Shown here one piece after another: positions 13,226-23,545 of a stretch of 64,000 nt of DNA (its first letter is position 1; each line of letters begins with the position of its first letter). The stretch is taken from positions 47,749,137 through 47,813,136 of the forward strand of contig CAMTDV010000017.1 of the NCBI GenBank assembly GCA_947069175.1. The letters run 5' to 3'. The translations under genes and the position numbers were made by a program. The notes below the pieces were generated by a model. It saw only the letters and a program-made list of their open reading frames with translations. It was not told the origin of the DNA and did not search any database. The DNA is from Scalesia atractyloides. Its lineage: Eukaryota > Streptophyta > Magnoliopsida > Asterales > Asteraceae.

Positions 13226-16062
13226 TTTCATACCCCGACTTGCAGCGGAAGGAAAAATACGGGATGCAACAAACACCTCTGGTACAAGCACATTGTTTAT
13301 AAAGACACTACATTTTGTTACTTACAAAACGTTGATTACATACTACATGTATGTTACAACTGCGTATTCCCATGAACCACATAAGTCTTCTAAGCCACAT
13401 GCGTCTATATCAGGGTTCGCCTACAAACACGTCTTGAACAACATACACGGATCACACCAGTCTCAAGTTACCTGAAATGCATGTTAGTTTTAAAAGGATC
13501 AGCTTAATGCTGCGTGAGTTCCACTGGTTTAGTTGTTGTGTAAAAATATGTGTTAACAAGTTTAATTGCACTGGTCACAGTCTTAGTCACAATGACGTCA
13601 CAGTCTTAGTCACAATGATGGTCACAGTTATAGGCATAGATGGAATTACACGAGGACACAAGTGAAACCTTGACCTGTCATAGTCACTCCGTGTCAGACA
13701 GACACATCATCTCACCGGGTTATGTCACCGCATACACTTCCCACCGGGCCGTGTCAAGACAGGCACGTCATGCCGGCAACTGAGTCATGTAAAGTTCAAC
13801 GTTCCCCTGCAGTTATGCCTAACAACATAACCAAATTTAGGATGCGTGCAGTTGCCTAGTCACCGACACACAGTGTCACCTAGACACTGCCTGGAGCAAC
13901 TGGGTTTGTCAGACCAATAGTACTATCCACTGCCCACGGCTTACGCCAATCATTTGTAGAGGGGAGGTAGTTCGTGTGTTAGATAATTCACATCACCACA
14001 AGTTGGTGCAATTAACACAATTTCGTAACATGCAAGTCCTTACAGAAATCAGTGAAACAACTTACAAGTGGGAGAGTAAAACTCACTCCCAAATTGGTGT
14101 ATTCAACACAGTTTTTAGCATGCAAGTCTCCAGAAAAGAGTAAAATAGTTTAAAAGTGGGGAAGTGAAAACTCACTCCCAAGTTGGGGCAATGAACACAG
14201 TTTGTAACAAGATCATGTGTTAGGGAAGTGAAATTCCCTTCATAAGTTTGTGTAATCAACACAGTTTGTAACAAGTTCATGTGTTAGGGAAGTGAAATTC
14301 CCTTCATAAGTTTGTGTTATCAACACAGTTTGTAACATGTATTCCACCCCAAGTAAAACAATAAAATAGTTAAAAGCGGGGTAGTGAAACTCATCGTGCA
14401 AATAGTGGTCTCAACACAAGAGTGATCAAGAAGCTGGATCAACTTTAATAACACTCATGCAAGTATGGACTCAAATCAGTATCTAAGTTGGTAATGGTTA
14501 TAACTTGGATCTGGTCAGGAGTTTTTACTCCGGATTGAGTCTTTTTTGGACACTGGTATGGTGATGAACGTCAGGGTAGTATTCGTTTTCAGTTTGGCTT
14601 CCGGGCGCCGGTTCGCGTGCCAGCCAAAGTCGGTAGTTTAACGTGTTCGGATAATGGTACGGATATACCAATAGGGCCATCATGTGGTTATTTAAGAATT
14701 ATTAAGTTTCCATCAAGGGAGTTTGAATGTTTGGGGGGCTAAGTTGCCCAATTTTGAGTTTCCATTTTCACCGTCGGGAATTCTCTCGAACTGTCTTAAG
14801 ACACATCCATAGTGCCCAATTTGCCCAGGAATCTCCCGGAACACTCCCAATGTTCGACTTATAGTATTTGTCAGGTTGGTTCAGTTCCCAGTTCCGGCAG
14901 GTTCGTTATACGGTAAACTGCCGAAATTGCTTTAAAATAATCATTTTTAATTCCATAAATTCTCATTTAATCTATATTTTATATAAAAATCTGTAAATTT
15001 TTATATAACTTAGTAAAAATCTGTAGATTATGGGAAAATTTTCTGGGAATTTATTTTGGCAATTTACTTAATTATAAAAATTATTTATAAAACTATTTTT
15101 AACCACATAATTATCATTAAATACCCTCATTTGTTTAAAATTTTCAAATAAATTCTAGAACACCTTTTACATGTCCAGGAACTTTTCACAAAATTTTGAG
15201 ATTTTTTTGATTTGTTTCGGTGCGTTCCCGGCTACCGAAAACTCGCAAAAACATGGATTTTTTACCCAAAGCAAAACTCAACCAATAGACTCTGAATTTT
15301 CCCAGAACATTCCCCATATATTTCTTAGTGTCTCTGTAAAATTTGATGATTTATTGACTTCGTTTGATAATTTTTCTGAAATTCTTTTGGTAAAACAGTT
15401 AGAAAATCACCAAAAATCATAGAAAATTCCAAAAATTCTAAACCTTTACATGACCTTCCTTACAATACCCTACATCATCACACTAAATTTCAGCTCAATC
15501 CAATTTATACGGACCAAGTTATAGGCAAAACAATTTTCTGATTATTTTCAAACCTTATGTCACAGGCTATGGCACAAAACTAAGTTGTTCCTGGAACTCG
15601 GAATCTTAAATAATGCAACCGATAACCTAATAATCGACATTAAAGGTTTAATGCGCTGTTAAACGTCAAGTCTCCGTTTAACACGTTGTTCAAGGCTAAG
15701 GATGCCAACCACGCATCGTTGGTCCTTAATAGTGTCATGTCAACCATGACGTGCTCTCGGATTCTCCCGGGACATTACAGATATCGCTAGGCATAGCACA
15801 CAAGTCATGCGTGTTTATTAATACTTAATCCCAGAGTCGTTAGTTCATTCATGACTTTGACTTGTCATGTAGGTGACGCGTAATGTCACTGTAATGTTTT
15901 TTATTACTTACTATGCATATACTCCCATCATAGTCGGTGTATCATTTTCCAGAATTCGTATCATCACACATAATCACAACAATATCACGATATACATACC
16001 ACGTCCGGTTACCACGGACTTGTACTAATCAAAGTTTACCGGGATTTTTCACAATTGTCACA
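13226..16062 (-). repeat. 5' LTR of the LARD (2.8 kb, internally deleted)
   Basis: It is homologous to 3609-7314 but jumps at about 15537-15540 from the equivalent of 5897 to that of 6796, losing close to 0.9 kb with the putative promoter. Point differences and small indels show long divergence. The inner terminus is mutated (TTTCATACCCC where the other copy has TGTCACACCCC). Confidence 0.88.
13996..14345. repeat. Hairpin-forming tandem repeat, second LTR copy
   Basis: This is the counterpart of the array at 4356-4700, with the same 64-75-bp units and the same GGGAA...TTCCC and GGGAG...CTCCC inverted repeats. The number of units is unchanged between the LTRs. Confidence 0.78.
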
Positions 16063-16067
16063 GAACA
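16063..16067. other. Target-site duplication, right copy (GAACA)
   Basis: It follows the terminal TTGTCACA of the insertion and matches 3537-3541. The integrase codons continue from here in the same frame as before the insertion. Confidence 0.9.
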
Positions 16068-16977
16068 GTTAGCTAAATTATATGTAAATGAAATAGTTTC
16101 ATTGCATGGAATTCCTTTATCTATTGTGTCTAACAGGTACAGGCGTTTTACTTCTCATTTTTGGACAAGTTTCCAAAACGCAATGGGAATTAAACAAAAT
16201 CTAAGTACAACATATCATCCTCAAACAAACGGTCAAAGTGAAAGGACAATCCAGACAATGGAAGATATTCTTAGAGCTTATGCTATTGATTTCGAAGGAA
16301 ATTGGAATGAACATTTGCCTTTGATAGGGTTTTCCTACAACAACAGTTATCATACCAGCATCAATGCTGCACATCATTTGAAGCACTCTACGGGCGAAAA
16401 TGTCAAACTCCAGTATGTTGGGCAGAGATTGGAGAAAAGCAACTATCAGGTCCTGAAATCGTGCAAGAAACAACTGACAAGATCATTCAAGTTAAAGAAA
16501 GATTGAAAGCAGCCCGAGATCGTCAAAAGAGTTATGCAGATAACAGACGCAAACCTTTGGAATTTCAAGTTGGAGATAACGTGCTATTAAAAGTCTCACC
16601 ATGGAAAGGTGTTGTAAGGTTCGGTAAGAAAGGAAAACTAAGCCCAAGGTATGTTGGACCTTTTTAAGATTATCAAACGAATAGGGCCAGTAGCTTATCA
16701 GCTACAATTTCTAGAGGAAATGGCAGGGATACATGATGTATGTCATGTATGTAATCTCAAGAAATGTTTAACAGATGATTCATTTGTGATACCTCTTCAA
16801 GATATAGAGGTAAATGAAAAGCTTAAGTTTGTAGAGAAACCCATTCAGATTGAAGATAGAAAGATCAAGAATCTCAAACGTAAGAGATTGGTTCTGGTCA
16901 AAGTAAAGTGGGATTCAAAGAGAGGACCAGAATACACATGGAAGCTAGAGTCCGAAATGCAAAGGAAATATCCATAA
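16068..16977 (+). pseudogene. Ty3/gypsy integrase, second half, with C-terminal tail
   Basis: This continues element A: LAKLYVNEIVSLHGIPLSIV, then the core and C-terminal region. The second catalytic Asp of the D,D-35-E triad is lost (SNRYRRFTS where SDRDARFTS is usual); the Glu survives in NGQSERTIQTMEDILRAY. Frameshifts occur near 16375-16385 and again near 16665, after which the GPF...IGPVAYQL region and a short basic tail (WDSKRGPEYTW...KYP) follow to a stop at 16975. The enzyme would have joined cDNA to host DNA in the nucleus. Confidence 0.9.
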
Positions 16978-17012
16978 CTATTTCAGTGAATCTTGAGGAC
17001 GAGATTTAAAAC

Positions 17013-17025
17013 AAGGTGGGGAGGA
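17013..17025 (+). other. Polypurine tract of element A
   Basis: AAGGTGGGGAGGA immediately precedes the LTR and follows the LEDEI-like end of pol. Confidence 0.85.
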
Positions 17026-18418
17026 TATAACAACTCTGCAAACCGAGCCGAAAGGAAGAACCAGACGCGCAAAAGGAGGCACGCCACGCAAAACGAGATA
17101 GGTCCACCTGGGCATCCCAGGCGCCACGCGCCAGAGACCATGGTGTCTCTTGCGACACGCGGGAGACGTCCAGGTTACTTGTCACTGTTTCACGCCATGT
17201 GGCAACCCTACACTTGTGACCAGGCTGACCTAGCCTAGCTAGGTATCTCAGGCGCCACGCGAGGGGATCCAGGAATCCCACGGACGCGCGGGGGAGGTCA
17301 AATTCGGGTATAAGTAGAGCAGTCTGGGACGAAGTCCAGTGCTCAGTTTCGATCTGAAAAATCGAACGTATACTCCCTCTACTCTCTGTTTCTGTCAAAA
17401 CCCCTTCCCCCTAAACCCTTAAACCTACGAAGCATTGCCCGCTGTAAGTAACTTAACCCTCGATCACTAATTCACTATCCTACCCGAGTTAAGACCAACG
17501 CATGTCAAGGCTCTACCCGACTACGTTCGTTGGAATCCTATCTCGTGTTGTATGGACACCTTACCCGATCGATCTAGAATCGCCAACGCATGTCTAGGCT
17601 CTGCCTGACTACGTTCGTTGGAGTTCTGTCGAGTGTTGTATGGTTAAAGTAATTTGGGTTAAATTGCTAACACATGTGCATTGTATGTTTTAATAGAAAT
17701 TCTAGGAAGTAATCAAGAATTGTCACTAGAAAAAGCCGTAGGAATACCTAAGTTTCCAATGTGAGTCATTCTCTTCTTTCTCAACTGCTTTTGTAAAAAC
17801 CTTAAATGTTTTCAGTTATACTTACAGTGATTAAGTCTTTGTATTCTACAACTACTACCAGTATGTGGGGTTTTGTATACACTACTTATCAAGCATCACC
17901 ATTGGACAACGGGTTAGCCAATGAGTGATATGACCATAGTCACAGATACGGTCGACTGACAAATATTGAATGAGTAATTGGGTTGATATAAACATTGTAA
18001 TCGCTCTTAGTACTGTAAAGTATAATGGTGTGTCGTTTTATAAAATGGAATGAACTCGCCAGTATTTCTTGCTGATAAAATGTTTTTAAAATGCGTTTCA
18101 GGTAACTTAATGTGAAGCTAATAGCAGCCAGCTGGAGAGCACTGAAGGCTTTGAAAAGTGGCTATAAAAGTTACCTAAATAAAAAGGAGTTTATGTTTTT
18201 CATAAATTAGGGTTTACCCCTACGAATGTATTGTGATGGAAACATGGGTTTTTTATCCCATTTGTATAATATAAAAGTTGGTGTTTTGAAACTCTGATAT
18301 TTATTTCCTAACTACGATCTTGATGTTTTAATTCCGTTGCCAAATTAATAAACACCGGTACCACCTGTCTGCGGTTCTCGCGGTTCTCGCTCCCGTCTAG
18401 GGGTCGGGGGTTGCGACA
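17026..18418 (+). repeat. 3' LTR of element A (1.39 kb)
   Basis: It begins TATAACAAC (from the usual TGTAACAAC by one change) and ends GGGTTGCGACA. It contains a TATA box at 17309. From 18419 the sequence is minus-strand gag/protease of element B, so the LTR edge is also the insertion edge. No matching 5' LTR exists in the window. Confidence 0.8.
17309..17314 (+). promoter_or_regulatory. TATA box in LTR of element A
   Basis: TATAAG within GGGTATAAGTAGAGCAG lies about 280 bp into the LTR, in a GC-rich region, consistent with a U3 promoter. Confidence 0.55.
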
Positions 18419-19752
18419 CATAAATACCATTAACAAGGAACGTACCATTGACAACATTGTTGTCGTTCTGAGCCTGGCAGTGGTTGATGTTGAAAGCCCT
18501 TCCACGCACAGCTCGTGGTTGTTGTTGCTACTCTGGCTGTGGTGGTTGTTGTTGGGGCTACTACTGCTATGGTTCTTGTTTCACGACACGGTGCGGGCAG
18601 TGCTAAAATGATTTGGGTCGCCACAAGTGTAACAAGCACATGTCTGAACTGTTGGTGCTTGCGGTGCTTGGTTGAGGGGAGTAACATTGAGAGGAGCTGG
18701 TGGTGCTGTGAGAGCGAGAGGAGGTTGCTGTCGGGGACCTGAGCGGTAATGCGCTGTGAAGTGCCCATAAATGTTGCAGTTGGCACAAAAGCAGCAGTTT
18801 CCTCCAACCGCGTGATGATATGTGCACTTAGAGCACACAGGGTGAGGAGCAGTATACGCACGCTTTGCAGGAGGTGCGTTGGGAGCAGTAAGCTGTTGTG
18901 ACTGGTGGTGCGGTTGTGTGATTGCTGCGTTGTTTTTACTGGTGTTCCTTCACTTGCGATTCTGACGATTAGACTTGGAGGCTTGAGGTGGTGTGGCTTT
19001 GGTGCTTGGCTCGACAGTTGCTTGGTGGAGGTTCTTGCTTGAGACCTTGAAAGCTCCAGCCAAGACTCGCTTATCATTGATCTCGGCACCGAGTTAGTAG
19101 GTCTCTTCGATAGTTGTCGGTCGTGCAGCTTGAACAAAATCGGCGACACAGTCGGGGAGAGCACGAATGTACTTCTTGATGGCCTTCTTGGTGGTATCCA
19201 CCTGGCCTGGACAGATGATGCTGGGGTCCTTAAAGCGGGTGATGAGGCCCGCGTTGTCACAACCGACTTGCTTGATATCCTAAAATTCATTTTCCAGCTT
19301 TGGATTTCGTGCGGTGGGCAGAACTCCTTGATCATGAGCTCATTAAGTTCTTCCCACGCAAGAGTGTAAGCTTCAGCATTACCGCGCCTGTTGCGCTCGG
19401 TAGTCCACCAGTCAAGTGCCCTTGACTGAAAGAATCCAATGGCGTTGACGGTGCGGAGATTTTCAGGACATCCGCTTTGCCTGAAGGTGACTTCGATCGA
19501 GTCGAACCAGTGAACCATCTTGATTGGTTCGTCTTCGCCTGTGAATGCTACAGGACCGCAGGCTTTAAACTGCTTGAAACTGAACCGAGATTTCGGGGTA
19601 TCGCCCTTAGAGTCCACAGACGAATTGCTACTAACGTCTTGGATCTCGCTAACGATCTAGGGAACTACCTTGGCCATCTGCTTGGCCACGAGTGAGGCAA
19701 TTCGCTTGTCGGCGTTGTTTCTCTGGGCGTTGCGGCGAGTGTGAGATCCCAT
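18419..19752 (-). pseudogene. Ty3/gypsy gag of element B
   Basis: The start is an ATG at 19752 (MGSHTRRNAQ...). A premature stop follows at about 19660. The capsid core reads FKACGPVAFTGEDEPIKMVH, DWWTTERNRRG and IKEFCPPHE, after which a frameshift near 19290 moves the true frame. Zinc-knuckle regions appear downstream in other frames (CSKCTYHHAVGGNCCFCANC and a degenerate CYTCGDPNHFSTA). The reading ends in GTFLVNGIY, the start of protease, exactly where the LTR of element A begins. The long frame to 18430 is mostly out-of-frame noise after the shift. The protein would bind RNA in the particle. Confidence 0.85.
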
Positions 19753-21167
19753 GGAAGCCAGTGATGAGAGTTTCTGTAAAATAGCATACGGGGATTAGAC
19801 GAGATTCGGTTATAATGGGTTTTGTTTAAATGTTTCGTGTTCCTACCACATATTTTATTATTATCATTATTCACATTAGGCACATACTCACGTATCACAT
19901 AAGCACATAAGCATATAGGCACATAAGCACGTAAACACATAGTTCACATAAGCACATATTTTGCACGTATTCACCTTCAGCAATTTCTGCGTAGCGCGTT
20001 CAAGTTGTGCATGTTACCGCATAGCACGATCGAGTATTACGGCGTATGAGGGTTAAGCGTTTAGTTTGTTCGTGATTTAGTTAGCGCTTTAGATTTTGAG
20101 GGTTGTGCGAGTAGTGCGTATTTCGATAGAGCGTAAAAGCGATAAACCGAGAAATCGTTAAAACGTAAAAGTTAAAACTCAAAATTTAAAACACATAATC
20201 GTAATAAAACTCGATGACCCGTAAAATCGGCAATTGTAGGCTTAAAATAGATGGAGTGTCCTGAGTTTTGAGACATCGGCTAACTCATTCCTTGAGTTCG
20301 AGCATACGCTTTGGCCTAAAAGATAAATGCTCTCACCGAGATGCGGCTAACAACATTTATCCTTCCAGTTACTACGTGTCCCTAGACACAGATATAATCG
20401 GGACTTAGGCGAGATTTAAAATCGAATACTGGAACTAGTTATTAAGATGCAGGTTTCACCCCTAACTTAACAACTTCGTACCCTGGCTGTGGTTGATTAA
20501 AACCACGAGATAGAAATGGAGGTTCCCGTTGAAGTATGGATATCACTCCTAACTCAACGAGAGCACCTCGTGCAGAGAGTAATACACGGATTGGGCGATC
20601 TTACCGAGAGTTCCTGGTTTTCACACCTAATCTCGACAAAATCACTCGTTTGTATTATACGAGCGTTCTCGGTGTGTAGCTTTAGGAAAAGCGTATGTGG
20701 CTCCTGGCAACGGGACTAGGCTAGAAACAGTATGAGTACTTTTTATTTGGAAAGCCGTCCGACTCGTATGAATCGTGCAGCGACCGATCGTATTGAGAGT
20801 TCTCGATTCTCACACCTAATCTCAATCCGATCACTCTTCGCGTTTAAGCGTATACGTTGTGATTGCTTTAGGAAAAGCGTATATAGTTTGGTTAACTAGG
20901 CTAGATCAGAAGCAGAACAGGCTAAGATTGAGCATTTTAAGTCGGGTAATTTGTTTAGTTCGTACGAAAGGCCCACTTCGTGCGAATTGTCCAATTCGTA
21001 CGAAGTGCAACTTCTCTCGGAGACACACTTTGTACGAAGGGGCCAGTTCGCACGAACTGGTCAGTTCGTACGAATTAGAGGAAATTCAGCATGTACAGGT
21101 CCGTTTTTGGTGCTTAGACTATAGACTAGGTCGAGCATGGCATTTCTACCTAGTCCCCGATAGTTAT
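19753..21167 (-). other. Untranslated leader of element B
   Basis: This is 1.4 kb between primer site and gag with no coding signal. It holds a CACATAAG-type microsatellite (about 19880-19955), repeated stretches around GGAAAAGCGTAT (20670-20720 and 20870-20885) and a dense cluster of TTCGTACGAA palindromes at 20959-21074. Confidence 0.65.
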
Positions 21168-21180
21168 GGCTCTGATACCA
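21168..21180 (-). other. Primer-binding site of element B
   Basis: The minus strand reads TGGTATCAGAGCC (initiator tRNA-Met type), three bases after the LTR terminus GGGGTGTGACA. Confidence 0.9.
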
Positions 21181-21183
21181 ATC

Positions 21184-22547
21184 TGTCACACCCCTACCGA
21201 TGGCAGAATCATCAGGGCGTGGCACTAGGCGAACCAGATTGCTCAAGAGAATCCATAATAACTATTTTATCGACCATATTTTTAACGTTTAATTTCCCAT
21301 ACAATCAAACATATAATCATAAAACAGTCAATATCGACCATATTTCGCGTCGTTTTTTGGGAAATCAGGTGTCCATCCTTCCAACTCAATTTACTGAGCA
21401 AACCAAAAGCTGGGGAGGTCTTTTAGAGCAGTTTAGTCACTTATAGGAACTTGGGCTCGTTCGTACGAACTGAGCCAATTCGTACGAGCCAGTCCAGCTC
21501 GCACAAGCTGACTGTTTGCGTCTTCGTGTGTCCGGAACTGAGTTTTCATATGAATCGGATGTGATTTCGAGTCCTTTTCATGACGATTTAGACACCCCTC
21601 CGTTCCACTATTAAGTGAACGAAACATATGTCAATATGATCCGTTTTAGTGCAAAAATCGAGTTTAAAGCAGTTTTAGTTGGATAAAGCACTTAGTGAGC
21701 TTGAAACAATAAGGTTTCTATCTTGAGAAGCCAAAGCTAGCTCAGATACAGTCATTTAAGTTTACATACAAAGTAAAATCAGAAGGTTGTGTGAAAAAAG
21801 ATGAAGGTTTTCATAAACAGAGAAGTTTAGACGAAATCGGAGATAAACTCATGTAAAATCGTAGTGGGAAATCGTTGTGTTTGCGTAAAAAGGTGTTGTT
21901 CTTACTTAGAAATGGAGAAAAGAGAGTAGGGGAGATCTGGTGCAAAGTGGCTGTAAGGGGAGTGCGTGTGAGTGAGCTTGGTATTTATAGGAGAAGGGTG
22001 AAGAGGTTTCCAATTCGTACGAATGGGCTAATTCGTACGAAGTGGCAGTTCGTACGAAATGGCCATATTCGAGCGAATTGTTTCCAATTCACGCGTCTGC
22101 TGTTCGTTCGGTGATTCCGTTTGTATTAGTTAGTTCGGTTTAGTGTTTAAGCGAGGCGTTAACCGTTGCGTTAATCATAATAATGCGATAAAGCGAGTTG
22201 CGTGAGTGAGAGCGTTGCGAGAGTGAGTACCATTCATGAAATTTAAAGCACACATAACACATAAATAACATAAAGTAGCATAAACAACTACAATTGAGAT
22301 TTGTGTGAGAAGTGAGGTCATAGGCACGAGTGGTTACCGAACAAACGAACACACTCGGCATATAAAATGTGATTCGTGTAGCGTTATCGTTGTAAGTATG
22401 AAAGCGTTTTAAGTGTGATGTTATGTTGTATGATGAAATGTATTTAATAAAACATATTTCCATTATTTATCGAATCCCATATTACAAAAACGGTTACAAG
22501 GAAGAAATAACGGTAGCTCGGAACAACCAGAAAGTCGGGTTGTTACA
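21184..22547 (-). repeat. 5' LTR of element B (1.36 kb)
   Basis: On the minus strand it begins TGTAACAACCCGACTTTC and ends GGGGTGTGACA. It contains a TATA box at 21982-21990 and clusters of the TTCGTACGAA palindrome. To the right, sequence changes abruptly into an unrelated Myb/SANT-like ORF, marking the insertion edge. Confidence 0.87.
21982..21990 (-). promoter_or_regulatory. TATA box in LTR of element B
   Basis: The minus strand reads CTATAAATACC, roughly 560 bp into the LTR, followed by a purine-mixed leader. One palindrome cluster (22014-22058) lies just upstream of it. Confidence 0.55.
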
Positions 22548-22741
22548 TCTTCATCATCCCACGGTTGTACGTTTTTTTTCGTTCGGGTTTCGGTTTTCTT
22601 TTTATGGGGACGTTTTGGTTTTTTCTTTTTTTGCGTCTCCTCTACTACCAGTTGTATATCAGGGACGAAGTCGGGCTCGCGTAGTGGCGAGCCAAATGCT
22701 TGTGCCGAGCCGAAGGCTTGAGACGAACCGATTCCGCTCAT
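22548..22741 (-). pseudogene. N-terminal fragment of a Myb/SANT-like protein, cut by element B
   Basis: The minus-strand frame starts MSGIGSSQAFGSAQAFGSPL, has a strongly basic stretch (KKKKPKRPHKKK) and ends at QPWDDEDV, the beginning of a Trp-led Myb/SANT-like motif of the kind found in plant PIF/Harbinger ORF1 proteins and related host genes. The LTR of element B replaces the rest at 22547, so residues read beyond that point are LTR sequence. It may be an expressed host gene or, more likely, part of a DNA transposon. The T-rich DNA upstream could hold its promoter. Assignment to a family is tentative. Confidence 0.5.
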
Positions 22742-23545
22742 ATTTTAATTCGGGTTCCACCCGAATAGATTTGGGTCTCATGAGAGTGGTTGGTTCAATA
22801 GGTTCATGAACCCGGTTGGATGTTGATTGTAATTGACAAAACCGGATCCGTAGGGGGTGGGTCGAGTGGGAACCTGAGAAACGGGACGGCTAGGATTGTC
22901 ATTTGATTCGAGTCCGCACTAGAACGCGGAGGAATAAAACCGTGGTTGAAGGTATGCATTGTATAACAATTTGGATTCTTATAAGAAAAGGATAGAGAGA
23001 AGATGGTTTGGGAGTGTGTTGGTTTTAAAAAAATTAGTAGAGATGGGGAATATTTATAGAAATTAAAATAGTATTAAACTTTTTTAATGACCGTTCAACA
23101 GTCAGATTTTTGAAAACATTCCCCCCTCACGTCGCTATGTGTTTCGCGTAGATCCAAATTCGAGACCCCATAGCGCCGGCCGTAGCAGTGTGGCACGGCG
23201 CTATGGGGCGCTATGCTTCCTTTGCCCGGGTGGTCGCATCCCACTACGAGTGGTCTTAGGATGTACTTGATCTATGATGCTCATGAGATACAACTGTTAA
23301 GTCCTATAAAACACCACCAACCCTTCTGTAAATCACGAACTAGAGACCTGGTTGAAATTGACATAGTAACTTTAAAAATATAACAATGTAAAACCATATA
23401 ATACAAAAATCTTTGATAACATAACCTCAGTAAACCCTAAAAATAAACTTAAATCACAGTGACCCAGATTCAAAAGGTTTGAGTTTTGGACTAAAGTGGC
23501 AAAAGTGACAAACCTTAGAGACCATTTTGGCAGTTTACGCTAAAA
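22742..23545. other. Non-coding stretch upstream of the Myb/SANT fragment
   Basis: There is no gene. The 23120-23255 part is GC-rich and contains near-repeats of CATAGCGCC and GGCGCTATGGGGCGCTATG, which may be the terminal region of the DNA transposon that supplied the ORF fragment. The remainder to 23545 is A/T-rich intergenic sequence. Confidence 0.45.

Larger units (their letters stand above)
3542..16062 (-). mobile_element. LARD-like LTR retrotransposon, complete insertion of 12,521 bp
   Basis: The insertion starts TGTGACACCCC and ends AATTGTCACA (inverted TGTGACA termini) between perfect GAACA duplications. Read on the minus strand it has a 5' LTR (13226-16062), an iMet-type primer site (13208-13220), a 5.9-kb interior, a polypurine tract (7315-7326), a 3' LTR (3609-7314) and an extra 67-bp LTR/primer fragment at the far end. 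I found no gag, RT, RNase H or integrase motif inside, so it fits the class of large retrotransposon derivatives that depend on proteins of other elements. Removing it together with one GAACA rejoins the integrase frame of element A without a shift. Confidence 0.88.
1168..18418 (+). mobile_element. Ty3/gypsy retrotransposon A, 5'-truncated and interrupted
   Basis: This plus-strand element keeps protease, RT, RNase H and integrase followed by a polypurine tract and one LTR (17026-18418). It lacks its 5' LTR and gag. The body is split at 3541/16063 by the LARD. Three in-frame stops (1266, 1452, 3357) and several frameshifts after 16375 make it non-functional. Its LTR end adjoins the protease start of minus-strand element B, which shows that A inserted into B. 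Confidence 0.85.
20959..22058. repeat. Dispersed TTCGTACGAA palindrome array
   Basis: Seven perfect copies of the 10-bp palindrome start at 20959, 20995, 21065, 21461, 22014, 22032 and 22049. One-base variants lie between (for example TTCGTGCGAA at 20978 and TTCGCACGAA near 21045). They fall in three clusters: the leader next to the primer site, the 3' end of the LTR, and downstream of the LTR TATA box. Confidence 0.88.
18419..22547 (-). mobile_element. Ty3/gypsy retrotransposon B, 5' part (LTR, leader, gag)
   Basis: On the minus strand the order is 5' LTR (22547-21184), primer site, 1.4-kb leader, and gag down to the first residues of protease, where the LTR of element A interrupts it. Its pol and 3' LTR are not found to the left, so the locus was rearranged after A inserted. 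Confidence 0.85.

Noticed and set aside
18430..19617. A single 395-residue protein on the minus strand
   Set aside because: Only the first 110 or so residues are gag; after a frameshift the rest is an out-of-frame reading, while the zinc-knuckle region lies in other frames.
22463..22547. C-terminal extension of the Myb/SANT-like ORF
   Set aside because: These bases are the LTR of element B, so the residues are not part of the interrupted protein.
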